Shown: positions 1 to 6,239, counted from the stretch's first letter. The stretch: DNA of 8,453 bases from Halococcaceae archaeon (GCA_007129135.1 SKWB01000123.1:1-8453), one strand, 5' to 3'. Translations and numbers: made by a program. Notes: generated by a model from the sequence alone, not told the origin.

Positions 1-1
1 G

Positions 2-70
2 TACAAGGCCGCCGCCGCGGAGATCGAGGTCGGGATCGAGCCGGCGGAGGAGGCTCCGGCGGACGATTGA
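2..70 (+). CDS. C-terminal end of an unidentified protein (partial)
   Basis: The second frame is open from the left edge to a TGA at 68-70 and encodes the last 22 residues of a protein whose body lies outside the window. The tail begins YKAAAAEIEVGIEP and ends in an Ala/Pro/Glu/Asp-rich stretch finishing ADD. Nearly all codons end in G or C, as in the confirmed genes here, which supports real coding. An acidic, low-complexity C-terminus is common in haloarchaeal proteins. I do not recognise the family and the fragment is too short to assign one. Its stop codon lies within the left part of an inverted repeat that continues downstream. Confidence 0.55.
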   Translation, partial: YKAAAAEIEVGIEPAEEAPADD

Positions 71-111
71 GCGGGAGAGACGAAGCCGACTTCCAGCGAT
101 CGTCCGCCGGA
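55..111 (+). terminator. Possible 3'-end stem-loop after the partial first gene
   Basis: A perfect 13-base inverted repeat has one arm at 55-67 (TCCGGCGGACGAT) and the other at 99-111 (ATCGTCCGCCGGA), separated by 31 bases. One G-T and one G-C pair could extend it inward. It spans the TGA of the upstream gene, so the transcript could fold into a strong hairpin at its 3' end. No T-rich run follows, so it does not look like the usual archaeal terminator. It may be an mRNA-stabilising hairpin or chance in GC-rich DNA. Confidence 0.3.
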
Positions 112-233
112 TAGGCCGAGACCGATCGGGGAGAACGTTGGGCCAACAAGCCAACGACGGAGGACGACGTCGACGGTTCGTGACCGGCACTCACGGGCGT
201 CGAGACCGTAGCGATGAGTGATGCCCGAGTCCC

Positions 234-239
234 GAGGAG
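234..239 (+). promoter_or_regulatory. Shine-Dalgarno-like site for the carbamoyltransferase
   Basis: GAGGAG sits six bases before the GTG at 246, a workable spacing for pairing with the 16S rRNA 3' end. An in-frame TGA at 219-221, with no other start codon between it and 246, fixes the GTG as the start. I see no convincing TATA box about 27 bases upstream, so unlike most genes in this window this one may be translated from a leadered mRNA. Confidence 0.45.
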
Positions 240-245
240 AGGAGT

Positions 246-1859
246 GTGAGTGACCACCGGACGGCCGAGGCCTCCGGATACGGCCTCGCGATCAACCCGG
301 CGGTCGACGGATTCGGCTCGCACGAACCGAGCGCGGTGCTCTTTCGCGACGGTACGCTCGTCTTCGGCGTCGAGGAGGGGCGGCTGGTCGGACGGAAACA
401 CGCTCCCGGGCGCTTCCCGACCCGGGCGATCCGGGCGTGTCTGGAACACGCGGACCTCTCTCTCGGGGAGATCGACGGGGTGCTGTTGCCGTGGCGGGCG
501 GGGAGCGGGACGGACGCGGTCGAACGCCGGTTGAGGCGGATCGGGCGGCCGCTCCCGCCGATCGAGACGTTCTCGCACCACGCGTGCCACGCCGCGAGCG
601 CGTTCTTCCCCTCGGGGTTCGAGGAGGCGCTGGTGCTCACGATCGACGCACGCGGGTCGCGACACTCGACGGTCGTCTGGCACGGCGACGGGGGTGACCT
701 GCACCGACTCGCCGCGTACCCGGCTCCGAACAGCCTCGGCTACCTCTACGGTGCGGTGACGGGCTACCTGGGGTATCGGGTGTTCGGCGGCGAGGGGACG
801 GTGATGGCGCTCTCGGCGTACGGCGGTCCGAACCCGGAGATCCGCTCGCGGCTCCGGGAGGTCGTCGAGACCGGTCCCGAGTACGACGTCACGGGACTGG
901 TCGGCGGCGGCATCCCCTCGGGGATCGCCCGGCTGGAAGCGCTGTTCGAGCGGCCCCGAGCGGGACCCGCGGATCCCACCGACGCCTGGGCGTGCGACCT
1001 CGCCTTCGAGACACAACGCCTGCTCGAGGAGGTCGTCCGCTCGATCTGCCGGCGGTATCTCGACCGCCTCGGAACGGGGACCGTCTGTCTCGCGGGTGGC
1101 GTCGCGACGAACAGCGCGATGAACGGCCGGATCGCGGCCGACGCCGGTGTCTCGGGGCTGTTCGTCCCGCCGGTTCCCCACGACGCGGGTGCGCCGATCG
1201 GAGCGGGACTGCTCGCGGGTGACCGTCGCGGGTCGCCGCCCTCGGTCTACTGCGGGCCGTCGTCGTCACAGGCGGCGATCGACCGACTGCTCCGACGACG
1301 GGACATCGACGCGGACAGGCCCGAGGACCTCGCTCAACGGGTGGCGACGCGACTGGCCGACGGGGCCGTCGTCGGCTGGTTTCAGGGGCGACTGGAGATG
1401 GGGCCACGGGCGCTCGGCAACCGGTCGGTCCTCGCCGACCCCAGGGATCGGGGCGCACGCGAGCGGATCAACGCGTTCGTCAAACACAGAGCCCCCTGGC
1501 GGCCGTTCGCTCCCTCGGTTCTCGACTCGGCGGCGGACTCGCTCTTCGAGGGGAGCGTCGACCCGTACATGACGCGGACGGCCGCCGTCCGGTCGGAGGC
1601 CCGGAGGGCGATTCCCGCGACGATCCACCCCGCCGACGGCACCGCGAGGGCGCAGGCGGTCTCGCGCGAGCGAAACCCGCGGTTTCACCGACTGCTCGGC
1701 GAGTTCGAGGCATCGACGGGCGTTCCCGCGCTCCTCAACACCTCGTTCAACGACCGTGGGCGTCCGATCGTCGCGACGCCCGCGGACGCGCTCTCGGCAG
1801 CCGGCTCGATGGCCCTCGACCTCCTCGTCCTCGGTGAGGCCGTGATCGAGTGCCGGTGA
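246..1859 (+). CDS. Carbamoyltransferase, NodU/CmcH/TobZ family
   Basis: This 537-residue protein matches the two-domain O-carbamoyltransferases. In TobZ, a YrdC-like C-terminal domain makes carbamoyl-adenylate from carbamoyl phosphate and ATP, and a Kae1-like N-terminal domain passes the carbamoyl group to a hydroxyl. The N-terminal domain has the opening INP..DG at about 17-22 and HHACHAAS at 111-118. H111, H115, D134 and D313 match the spacing expected for the metal site. It also carries GEGTVMALSAYG at 182-193 and LAGGVATNSAMNGRI at 282-296. The C-terminal domain has GPRALGNRSVLADPR (386-400), HRAPWRPFAPSVL (414-426), DGTARAQAV (464-472) and NTSFN (498-502). Length is normal and no key motif is missing. 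The start is the GTG at 246. The gene stands alone, ending 20 bases from the convergent zinc-ribbon gene, with no antibiotic or nodulation-factor genes nearby. The acceptor substrate cannot be read from the sequence. Confidence 0.92.
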   Translation: MSDHRTAEASGYGLAINPAVDGFGSHEPSAVLFRDGTLVFGVEEGRLVGRKHAPGRFPTRAIRACLEHADLSLGEIDGVLLPWRAGSGTDAVERRLRRIGRPLPPIETFSHHACHAASAFFPSGFEEALVLTIDARGSRHSTVVWHGDGGDLHRLAAYPAPNSLGYLYGAVTGYLGYRVFGGEGTVMALSAYGGPNPEIRSRLREVVETGPEYDVTGLVGGGIPSGIARLEALFERPRAGPADPTDAWACDLAFETQRLLEEVVRSICRRYLDRLGTGTVCLAGGVATNSAMNGRIAADAGVSGLFVPPVPHDAGAPIGAGLLAGDRRGSPPSVYCGPSSSQAAIDRLLRRRDIDADRPEDLAQRVATRLADGAVVGWFQGRLEMGPRALGNRSVLADPRDRGARERINAFVKHRAPWRPFAPSVLDSAADSLFEGSVDPYMTRTAAVRSEARRAIPATIHPADGTARAQAVSRERNPRFHRLLGEFEASTGVPALLNTSFNDRGRPIVATPADALSAAGSMALDLLVLGEAVIECR

Positions 1860-1879
1860 GCGCGCCACGAGAGCGAACG

Positions 1880-2170
1880 CTACTCCTCGCGGGCCTCGAT
1901 CTTCTCGAGCGAACTCGTCGACCCGCAGTCGGGACACGCCAGGACGCCTTTCACCTCGGTTCGGGCGTCGTCGTGTGGAAAGGTCGCCCCGCAGTCGGTA
2001 CAGCGCGTGTTCTCCCTGCTGACCAGCGCGGTGTGCTGGCTGGGAATCCCCCGGATCACGCTCGACGCACACGAGGGACACGAGAGCCGGTCACCCTCTT
2101 CCGTGAGCGCCGCACTCCGCGGGAAGGTGGCCCCGCAGTCGACGCACCGCGCGTCGATCGGTTCGACCAT
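1880..2170 (-). CDS. Small protein with two tandem zinc ribbons
   Basis: This 96-residue protein holds eight cysteines in two identically spaced sets: C9/C12/C31/C34 and C57/C60/C79/C82. Each set is C-x2-C-x18-C-x2-C. The repeats are recognisable copies (RCVDCGATFPRS and RCTDCGATFPHD) offset by 48 residues, so the protein arose by internal duplication of one zinc-ribbon unit. Each set should bind one zinc ion. There is no signal peptide or membrane segment, so it is probably cytosolic and may bind nucleic acid or a partner protein, but the exact role is unknown. The start is taken as the ATG at 2170. An in-frame ATG at 2197 is possible, but the extra codons include ATA, which haloarchaea avoid. 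It lies 66 bases downstream of the amphi-Trp gene on the same strand and could be its operon partner. Confidence 0.78.
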   Translation of the reverse strand: MVEPIDARCVDCGATFPRSAALTEEGDRLSCPSCASSVIRGIPSQHTALVSRENTRCTDCGATFPHDDARTEVKGVLACPDCGSTSSLEKIEAREE

Positions 2171-2236
2171 TGCTATCACGTAGCGTTCCGCTGGCATCAA
2201 CCTGTCGAACCACCGAGTATGACGGCGTGCTCGCGC

Positions 2237-2539
2237 TCACTCGACGGAGAGACCGCCGCCCGTATCGGGCTCCGTGAACACGATCTCGATCTCGAGTTCG
2301 CGCTCGCGGCGGCTGGTGAACTCGATCTCGACCTCGATCGGCTCGGCGTACTCGAACGGGATCTCCCAGTCGGTGCCCGAGACGGTCACGCGCGGACCCT
2401 CCTCGACGGCGTCGGCGAGCGCGCGGAGGAACCGGGCCGTCTCCGGCCCCGAGCGGAACACCTCGCGCTCGAAGAAGCCGTCGGTGATCACCGTTCGCTC
2501 GCGGCCGTCTCGGTCGGGGAACTCGACCGTCTCTCCCAT
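2237..2539 (-). CDS. Amphi-Trp-type domain protein, function unknown
   Basis: The 100-residue protein reads as the small haloarchaeal amphi-Trp family. An N-terminal strand (MGETVEFPDRDG) is followed by a helix rich in Ala and Leu around 32-46 (PETARFLRALADAVEEG). Then come strands VTVSGTDWEIPF and a closing pair alternating charged and hydrophobic residues (VEIEFTSRRERELEIEIVF). The alternating pattern and single Trp near the middle fit that domain. The family has no established biochemical role that I know of. The protein is very acidic and has no Cys, signal peptide or membrane segment. The ATG at 2539 is supported by a TATA-like box about 27 bases upstream, implying a leaderless transcript. 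It is divergent from the winged-helix gene and upstream of the zinc-ribbon gene, so the regulator may control both. Family assignment is by eye and moderately sure; that it is a real gene is more secure. Confidence 0.72.
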   Translation of the reverse strand: MGETVEFPDRDGRERTVITDGFFEREVFRSGPETARFLRALADAVEEGPRVTVSGTDWEIPFEYAEPIEVEIEFTSRRERELEIEIVFTEPDTGGGLSVE

Positions 2540-2560
2540 GGTCCGAGGACGACCCTCACC

Positions 2561-2570
2561 GGCATAAAGC
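2561..2570 (-). promoter_or_regulatory. TATA-like promoter of the amphi-Trp gene
   Basis: Read on the minus strand the site is GCTTTATGCC, lying 22-31 bases before the ATG at 2539, the spacing expected for a haloarchaeal leaderless promoter. It is a near mirror image (one mismatch in 10) of the facing promoter at 2590-2599. Confidence 0.6.
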
Positions 2571-2571
2571 C

Positions 2572-2583
2572 CGACCCGGGTCG
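2572..2583. promoter_or_regulatory. Candidate operator: 12-base perfect palindrome between divergent promoters
   Basis: CGACCCGGGTCG is a perfect palindrome midway between the two facing TATA boxes. It lies directly upstream of both, where the BRE/TFB footprint would be. A dimeric winged-helix protein such as the adjacent 2621-2905 product would suit a site of this symmetry, giving control of itself and the amphi-Trp gene. The link to that protein is inference. Confidence 0.4.
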
Positions 2584-2589
2584 AAGATA

Positions 2590-2599
2590 GCTATATGCC
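2590..2599 (+). promoter_or_regulatory. TATA-like promoter of the winged-helix gene
   Basis: GCTATATGCC lies 22-31 bases before the ATG at 2621, giving a leaderless transcript. The A/T-rich core stands out in GC-rich surroundings. Confidence 0.65.
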
Positions 2600-2620
2600 G
2601 CCGGCCGACCACGTCGGGGT

Positions 2621-2905
2621 ATGTCGCTCATCGACGTCTTCGGGAGTACCCCTCGCCTCCGCATCGTGCGGGAGCTGACCCGGGGTCCGATGTACGTCTC
2701 CGAACTCGCCGAGACCGTGGGAATGGACGGGGCAACGGCGGTCCACCACCTCGCGGTGCTGGAGGAGGCGGGCGTGATCGAGCCGTACAGGCAGGGCAAC
2801 CGGAAGTACTACCGCCTCGTCCGTTCGGTCAGGCTCGAGGCGAGCCCCCCGCCGGAGCGCTCGTTCGTCCTCCAGGCGAGCGAACAGCCCTCGCGCTCGG
2901 ACTGA
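2621..2905 (+). CDS. ArsR-like winged helix-turn-helix transcription regulator
   Basis: This 94-residue protein is a single winged-helix domain. The first helix includes GSTPRLRIVRELTRG (8-22). The helix-turn-helix is about YVSELAETVGM then GATAVHHLAVLEEAGV (25-52), and the wing about EPYRQGNRKYYRLV (54-67). The motif 'HHLAVLEEAGVI' is the classic ArsR-type recognition helix and following turn. There are no cysteines, so it does not sense metal through the usual Cys sites, and no ligand-binding domain; the C-terminal tail of about 25 residues is low in complexity. It probably acts as a dimeric DNA-binding repressor or activator. It is divergent from the amphi-Trp gene and shares with it an 81-base promoter region containing a palindrome. 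The downstream menF start is 84 bases away on the same strand, so read-through into menF or control of it is possible but unproven. Confidence 0.85.
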   Translation: MSLIDVFGSTPRLRIVRELTRGPMYVSELAETVGMDGATAVHHLAVLEEAGVIEPYRQGNRKYYRLVRSVRLEASPPPERSFVLQASEQPSRSD

Positions 2906-2989
2906 GCTCGGACGCTTCGGGCGGTTCTACGGCACGCGCGCTCCTCTCAATGGATACGCTCTTGCGTTCGGGGTCCCGAGTGTGGGGTA
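2906..2989 (+). promoter_or_regulatory. Region upstream of menF, promoter not clear
   Basis: These 84 bases separate the winged-helix gene from menF. The best TATA-like core, GGATACGC at 2952-2959, is 31-38 bases before the menF ATG, a little far for a leaderless start but compatible with a leader of a few bases. A short dyad, TCGGG-GT-CCCGA (2968-2979), lies between that box and the start. No Shine-Dalgarno site is evident. menF may have its own weak promoter or be read from the upstream gene. Confidence 0.35.
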
Positions 2990-4330
2990 ATGAATCCTGC
3001 CCGGGGTGACGAGCGGCTAGCGGGCGTCGACGGCCGCGGTCGGGTGGTCAGTCGCGCTCGCGAACTCCCCGACGTCTCCTTCCGGGCCTTTCTCGACGCC
3101 CACGACCCCCCGAAGGTCCACTGGGCGGACCCAGAGGGGATCGAGTGCATCGGCGTCGGCGCGGCGGCGACGCTCACTGCCGACGGCGTAGGACGGTTCG
3201 AGGCGATCCGAGAGGGTGCCGAGGCCCTCTTCGAGGAGGTCGATCACGAGGGGCCGACGGAGACCAGACCCCGCCTCTTCGGCGGCTTCGCGTTCGACGC
3301 GGATCACGAGCCGATCGATCCGTGGGGGGACTTCCCCGGCGCACGGTTCGTGCTCCCGGCGGTACAGCTCACGCGCGGGCACGAGGCCGCCTGGCTCTCG
3401 GTCACCCGCTCCGACCCGGAGACGACACCCGGAGCGGTCGAACGGGCGCTCGACGCGGCGACGGACAGGATCGCCGACCTCCCGATGATGCGTGCGAGCG
3501 CGGACGCCCCCGGCGTGCGATCGACGCGTATCCGCCCCGATCGGGCGGAGTGGACCGACGAGGTCGCCCACGCGGTGAGTCGGATCGAGGCGGGCGAACT
3601 CCGGAAAGTGGTGCTCGCGACGGCGATGGAGGTCGGCCTGGAGGGCAGGCTCGACGTTCCCGCGACGCTCGAACGCCTCCGCCGGACCTACCCGAACTGC
3701 TTTCGGTTCCTGCTCCAGCCGACCGAGGAGACGAGCTTCTTCGGCCCCCCGCCGGAGCGTCTCGTCCGTCTAGAGGCGGGTCGGGTGGCGACCGAGGCGC
3801 TCGCGGGATCGGTCGGTCGGCACGAGAACCCCGAGCGCGACGACGACCTCGGCCGATCGCTGCTCGAGAGCGAGAAGCTCCAGCACGAACAGCGGCTGGT
3901 CGTGGACGCGATCTGTGAGCAGCTCCGCCCCTTCGGCGCGGTGCGAGAGGGCGAACAGGGCGTGCGGAAGCTCACGAACATCCAACACCTCCAGACACCG
4001 ATCTCGATCGACTTGGATCGCGAGACCCACGTCCTAGAGATCGTCGAGGCGCTCCACCCGACCCCTGCGGTCGGGGGGTTGCCTCCCGAGACGGCGATGG
4101 AGACGATCCGCGAGACCGAGACGTTCGACCGGGGGTGGTACGCCGCGCCGGTCGGCTGGTTCGACGCCGCCGGCGAGGGCGAGTTCGCCGTCGCGATCAG
4201 GTCGGCGGTCGCGAACGGCACCCGCGCGACGCTGTACGCGGGTAACGGGATCGTCGCCGACAGCGATCCCGCGGAGGAGTGGGCGGAGATCCAGCACAAG
4301 TACCGGCCGATCCTCGACGAACTCGAATGA
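2990..4330 (+). CDS. menF: Isochorismate synthase MenF
   Basis: MenF converts chorismate to isochorismate, the first dedicated step of menaquinone synthesis. The 446-residue protein has the variable N-terminal part and a C-terminal chorismate-binding domain. The latter shows GELRKVVLA (202-210) with K206 in place of the catalytic base, and TEALAGSVGR (268-277) with E269 as the general acid (E. coli K190/E240). E300 in HEQRLVV and E430/E433 in EEWAEIQHK are the expected Mg2+ ligands. Also present are LTNIQHLQTPI (328-338), LHPTPAVGGLPPETAM (355-370) and the GEFAVAIRSA region (397-406). The HPTPAVGG and GWYAAPVGW signatures fit isochorismate synthases rather than anthranilate synthase; a catechol-siderophore EntC role is unlikely given the downstream men genes. 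The ATG at 2990 begins a typical MenF N-terminus. Its TGA overlaps the menD ATG (ATGA at 4327-4330), so the two are co-transcribed and translationally linked. Confidence 0.95.
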   Translation: MNPARGDERLAGVDGRGRVVSRARELPDVSFRAFLDAHDPPKVHWADPEGIECIGVGAAATLTADGVGRFEAIREGAEALFEEVDHEGPTETRPRLFGGFAFDADHEPIDPWGDFPGARFVLPAVQLTRGHEAAWLSVTRSDPETTPGAVERALDAATDRIADLPMMRASADAPGVRSTRIRPDRAEWTDEVAHAVSRIEAGELRKVVLATAMEVGLEGRLDVPATLERLRRTYPNCFRFLLQPTEETSFFGPPPERLVRLEAGRVATEALAGSVGRHENPERDDDLGRSLLESEKLQHEQRLVVDAICEQLRPFGAVREGEQGVRKLTNIQHLQTPISIDLDRETHVLEIVEALHPTPAVGGLPPETAMETIRETETFDRGWYAAPVGWFDAAGEGEFAVAIRSAVANGTRATLYAGNGIVADSDPAEEWAEIQHKYRPILDELE

Positions 4331-6087
4331 TCCCCAACCGGAACGTCCTGTGGGGACGGGCGATCGTGGACGAGGTCGCGAAGGCGGGCCTCGACGCGGT
4401 CTGCATCTCGCCGGGGAGTCGGTCGACACCCCTCACGGTCGCGTTCGCCGAGCACAACGGGATCGACGTGTTCTCGCATCTCGACGAGCGCTCGTCCGCG
4501 TTCTTCGCGCTGGGTCGGGCGAAGGCCACTGGACGACCGACGCCGCTCGTCTGTACCTCCGGCACCGCTGCGGCGAACTTCCACCCGGCCGTGATCGAGG
4601 CCTCGCAGGCGCGGGTCCCCCTCCTCCTCCTCACCGCCGACCGCCCGCCGGAACTGCGCGACTCGGGGGCGAACCAGACGATCGACCAGGAGAAGCTCTA
4701 CGGCGACGCGGTCCGGTGGTACCGCGACCTGCCGGAGCCCGAGGCCGACGACCGCAAGCTCCGGTCGCTCCGGACCGACGTCTCCAGGGCGATCTGGACG
4801 GCGGAGGGCCCCCCGCCGGGGCCGGTCCACCTGAACGTCCCGTTCCGAAAGCCCCTGGAGCCGACGGAGATACCGGACGACGTCCCAGAGGGTTTCTCCG
4901 AACGGTTTCCGCTCGCGGCCGAGGGACGAGACGGGCCGTTCGTCTCGCCGCTATCGGGAGCGCCGACGCTCGATCGGACCGATCGGGAGGCGCTCGGAGA
5001 GGCGATCCGAACGGCCGACCGAGGGCTGATCGTCGCCGGTCCCTCCGACGCCACGGACCCGACGGCGGTCGCAGAGCTCGCCGCCGCGACCGGGTTTCCC
5101 GTGCTCGCCGACCCGCTCTCGGGGGTTCGCTTCGGGACCCACCTCGCACGCGAGGCGCTGGTCGTCTGCGGGGGCTACGACTCGTATCTGGACGAGCGGG
5201 TCGTGGGACGCTGGTCGGACCCAGACCTCGTGCTCAGGGTGGGTGCACCGCCGACCTCGAAGACGCTCCAGTTCTTCCTCCGGGACTCCGGTGCCCGACA
5301 GGTCGTCGTCGATCCGGCGGGCGAGTGGCGCGAGGCGCGCTTCTCCGCGAGCGATCTCGCGGTCGCCGACCCGAACCGACTCTGTCGCGCGCTCGCGGGG
5401 CAGGTCGACGGGCCGACGGTCGATCCCGACTGGCGGGAACGGTTCTCGGAGGCCGAGACGGGCTACTGGGAGCTGATCGAGGGGGAGACGGACCGGCTCT
5501 TCGAGGGGGCGGTCCTCGCGCAGGCGTTCGAACGCGCGCCGGATCCCGGTACCGTGTTCGTCTCGAACTCGATGCCGGTCCGTGACGCGGATCGGTTCGC
5601 CCGCCCCCGTACCGCCGACCTCGCCGTCTTCGGAAACCGTGGGGCGAGCGGGATCGACGGGGTCACGAGCAGCGCGCTCGGTGCGGGGAGCGCGAGCGAG
5701 GACCCGCTCGTGCTCGTCACGGGCGACGTCGCGTTCTACCACGACGCGAACGGGCTGCTCGCGCTCTCTCGCTGCGGCGTCGACGCGACGGTCGTCCTCG
5801 TGAACAACGACGGTGGGGGCATCTTCCACCTGCTCCCGATCGAGGGGTTCGATCCGCCCTTTACCGACCAGTTCAAGACCCCCCACGGCCTCGACTTCGA
5901 GCCGCTCGGCGACCTCTACGGCTTCGCGTTCGAGCGGGTGGAGTCCGTAGAACGGTTCACCGAGGCGTATCGCGAGTCGCTCGCGAACCCGGGAACCCAG
6001 GTGATCGAGGTGCGCGTGGAGAGCGAGGCGAGCCACCGGACGCGAGAGGCGATCCACGAACGGGTCGTCTCGACGCTCAGAGGGTGA
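4327..6087 (+). CDS. menD: SEPHCHC synthase MenD (thiamine-diphosphate enzyme)
   Basis: MenD decarboxylates 2-oxoglutarate on thiamine diphosphate and adds the succinyl semialdehyde unit to isochorismate, releasing SEPHCHC. The 586-residue protein has the normal length. The N-terminal PYR domain shows SPGSRSTPL (28-36), DERSSAFFALG (53-63) with E54 as the cofactor-activating glutamate, TSGTAAANFHPAV (78-90) and TADRPPELRDSGANQTIDQ (103-121). The C-terminal PP domain has the diphosphate/Mg2+ motif GDVAFYHDANGL starting at G466-D467 and ending in VNNDGGGIFHLLP (492-504). The start is the ATG at 4327: it overlaps the menF stop and gives MIPNRNVLWGRAIVDE, the usual N-terminus, whereas a start at 4279 would add 16 residues lying within menF and is rejected. 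No Shine-Dalgarno site is seen, so translation probably depends on termination-reinitiation at the overlap. It is cytosolic, and nothing essential appears missing. Confidence 0.97.
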   Translation: MIPNRNVLWGRAIVDEVAKAGLDAVCISPGSRSTPLTVAFAEHNGIDVFSHLDERSSAFFALGRAKATGRPTPLVCTSGTAAANFHPAVIEASQARVPLLLLTADRPPELRDSGANQTIDQEKLYGDAVRWYRDLPEPEADDRKLRSLRTDVSRAIWTAEGPPPGPVHLNVPFRKPLEPTEIPDDVPEGFSERFPLAAEGRDGPFVSPLSGAPTLDRTDREALGEAIRTADRGLIVAGPSDATDPTAVAELAAATGFPVLADPLSGVRFGTHLAREALVVCGGYDSYLDERVVGRWSDPDLVLRVGAPPTSKTLQFFLRDSGARQVVVDPAGEWREARFSASDLAVADPNRLCRALAGQVDGPTVDPDWRERFSEAETGYWELIEGETDRLFEGAVLAQAFERAPDPGTVFVSNSMPVRDADRFARPRTADLAVFGNRGASGIDGVTSSALGAGSASEDPLVLVTGDVAFYHDANGLLALSRCGVDATVVLVNNDGGGIFHLLPIEGFDPPFTDQFKTPHGLDFEPLGDLYGFAFERVESVERFTEAYRESLANPGTQVIEVRVESEASHRTREAIHERVVSTLRG

Positions 6088-6192
6088 TCAGGGCTGCTCT
6101 CGGTGGTCCTCCGGGTCGTGATCCTCGGGCAACCGCTGGCTGTCGACCGTCTCCCCACGGGCGCCGCGCCCGTATTCGTCTCTCGTCGCCAC
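6088..6192 (-). CDS. Candidate small acidic protein between menD and menB (34 aa)
   Basis: A minus-strand reading frame starts at GTG 6192 and ends at a TGA (6088-6090) directly abutting the menD stop. It encodes 34 residues, starting MATRDEYGRGARGE and ending LPEDHDPEDHREQP. About 29 of the 34 sense codons end in G or C, and the composition is hydrophilic and acidic like haloarchaeal proteins. An A/T-rich box (GCTATTTCTC on the minus strand) lies 21-27 bases before the GTG, the right place for a leaderless promoter. The same frame is open further upstream to 6351, but that part overlaps the menB start and reads unlike a haloarchaeal protein. I do not recognise a family. It could be a true small protein or an untranslated spacer with chance openness. 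Confidence 0.42.
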   Translation of the reverse strand: MATRDEYGRGARGETVDSQRLPEDHDPEDHREQP

Positions 6193-6209
6193 GACACCAC
6201 AACGCCGAT

Positions 6210-6239
6210 CGAGAAATAGCCATTCTCGACGCGCGAGAA
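6210..6239. repeat. Three alternating CGAGAA/TTCTCG hexamers in the menB upstream region
   Basis: CGAGAA at 6210-6215, its reverse complement TTCTCG at 6223-6228 and CGAGAA again at 6234-6239 form two overlapping inverted repeats with 7- and 5-base spacers. They overlap the TATA-like box of the candidate minus-strand small gene and lie just upstream of the menB promoter. This suggests a regulator site, though chance is not excluded. Confidence 0.35.
6213..6219 (-). promoter_or_regulatory. TATA-like box of the candidate small gene
   Basis: Read on the minus strand the core is CTATTTC, 21-27 bases before the GTG at 6192. It is one of two A/T-rich islands between menD and menB, and its position supports transcription of the small reading frame. 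Confidence 0.4.

Noticed and set aside
137..155. GTTGG-G-CCAAC dyad followed by another CCAAC in the leader before the carbamoyltransferase
   Set aside because: The arms are only five bases with no promoter at a meaningful distance; easily expected by chance.
1266..2081. 271-residue minus-strand open frame over the carbamoyltransferase 3' half
   Set aside because: It runs antisense to conserved carbamoyltransferase motifs and overlaps the zinc-ribbon gene in another frame; no domain is recognisable.
2171..2200. Earlier in-frame starts (ATG 2197 or TTG 2200) for the zinc-ribbon protein
   Set aside because: The added residues are not part of the repeat unit and include the codon ATA, rare in haloarchaea; not fully excluded.
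1850..2590. 246-residue plus-strand open frame opposite the zinc-ribbon and amphi-Trp genes
   Set aside because: The minus-strand frames carry the duplicated Cys motifs and a recognisable family with a well-placed promoter; the plus frame is Arg-rich without motifs.
2895..2913. Direct repeat GCTCGGAC at the end of the winged-helix gene
   Set aside because: Only two 8-base copies of a GC-rich word, partly within coding sequence; no sign of an attachment site or regulatory array.
4279..4326. Earlier in-frame start for menD
   Set aside because: It would add 16 residues encoded inside menF; the ATG at 4327 gives the usual MenD N-terminus and a classic ATGA overlap.
3688..4830. 380-residue minus-strand open frame across the menF/menD junction
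   Set aside because: It is antisense to two firmly identified enzymes, its product is rich in Arg, Ser and Pro with no recognisable motif, and GC-rich DNA often gives long open antisense frames.
4951..6057. 368-residue minus-strand open frame inside menD
   Set aside because: It is fully antisense to menD, with no promoter or family signature; its openness follows from the G/C-ending codons of menD.
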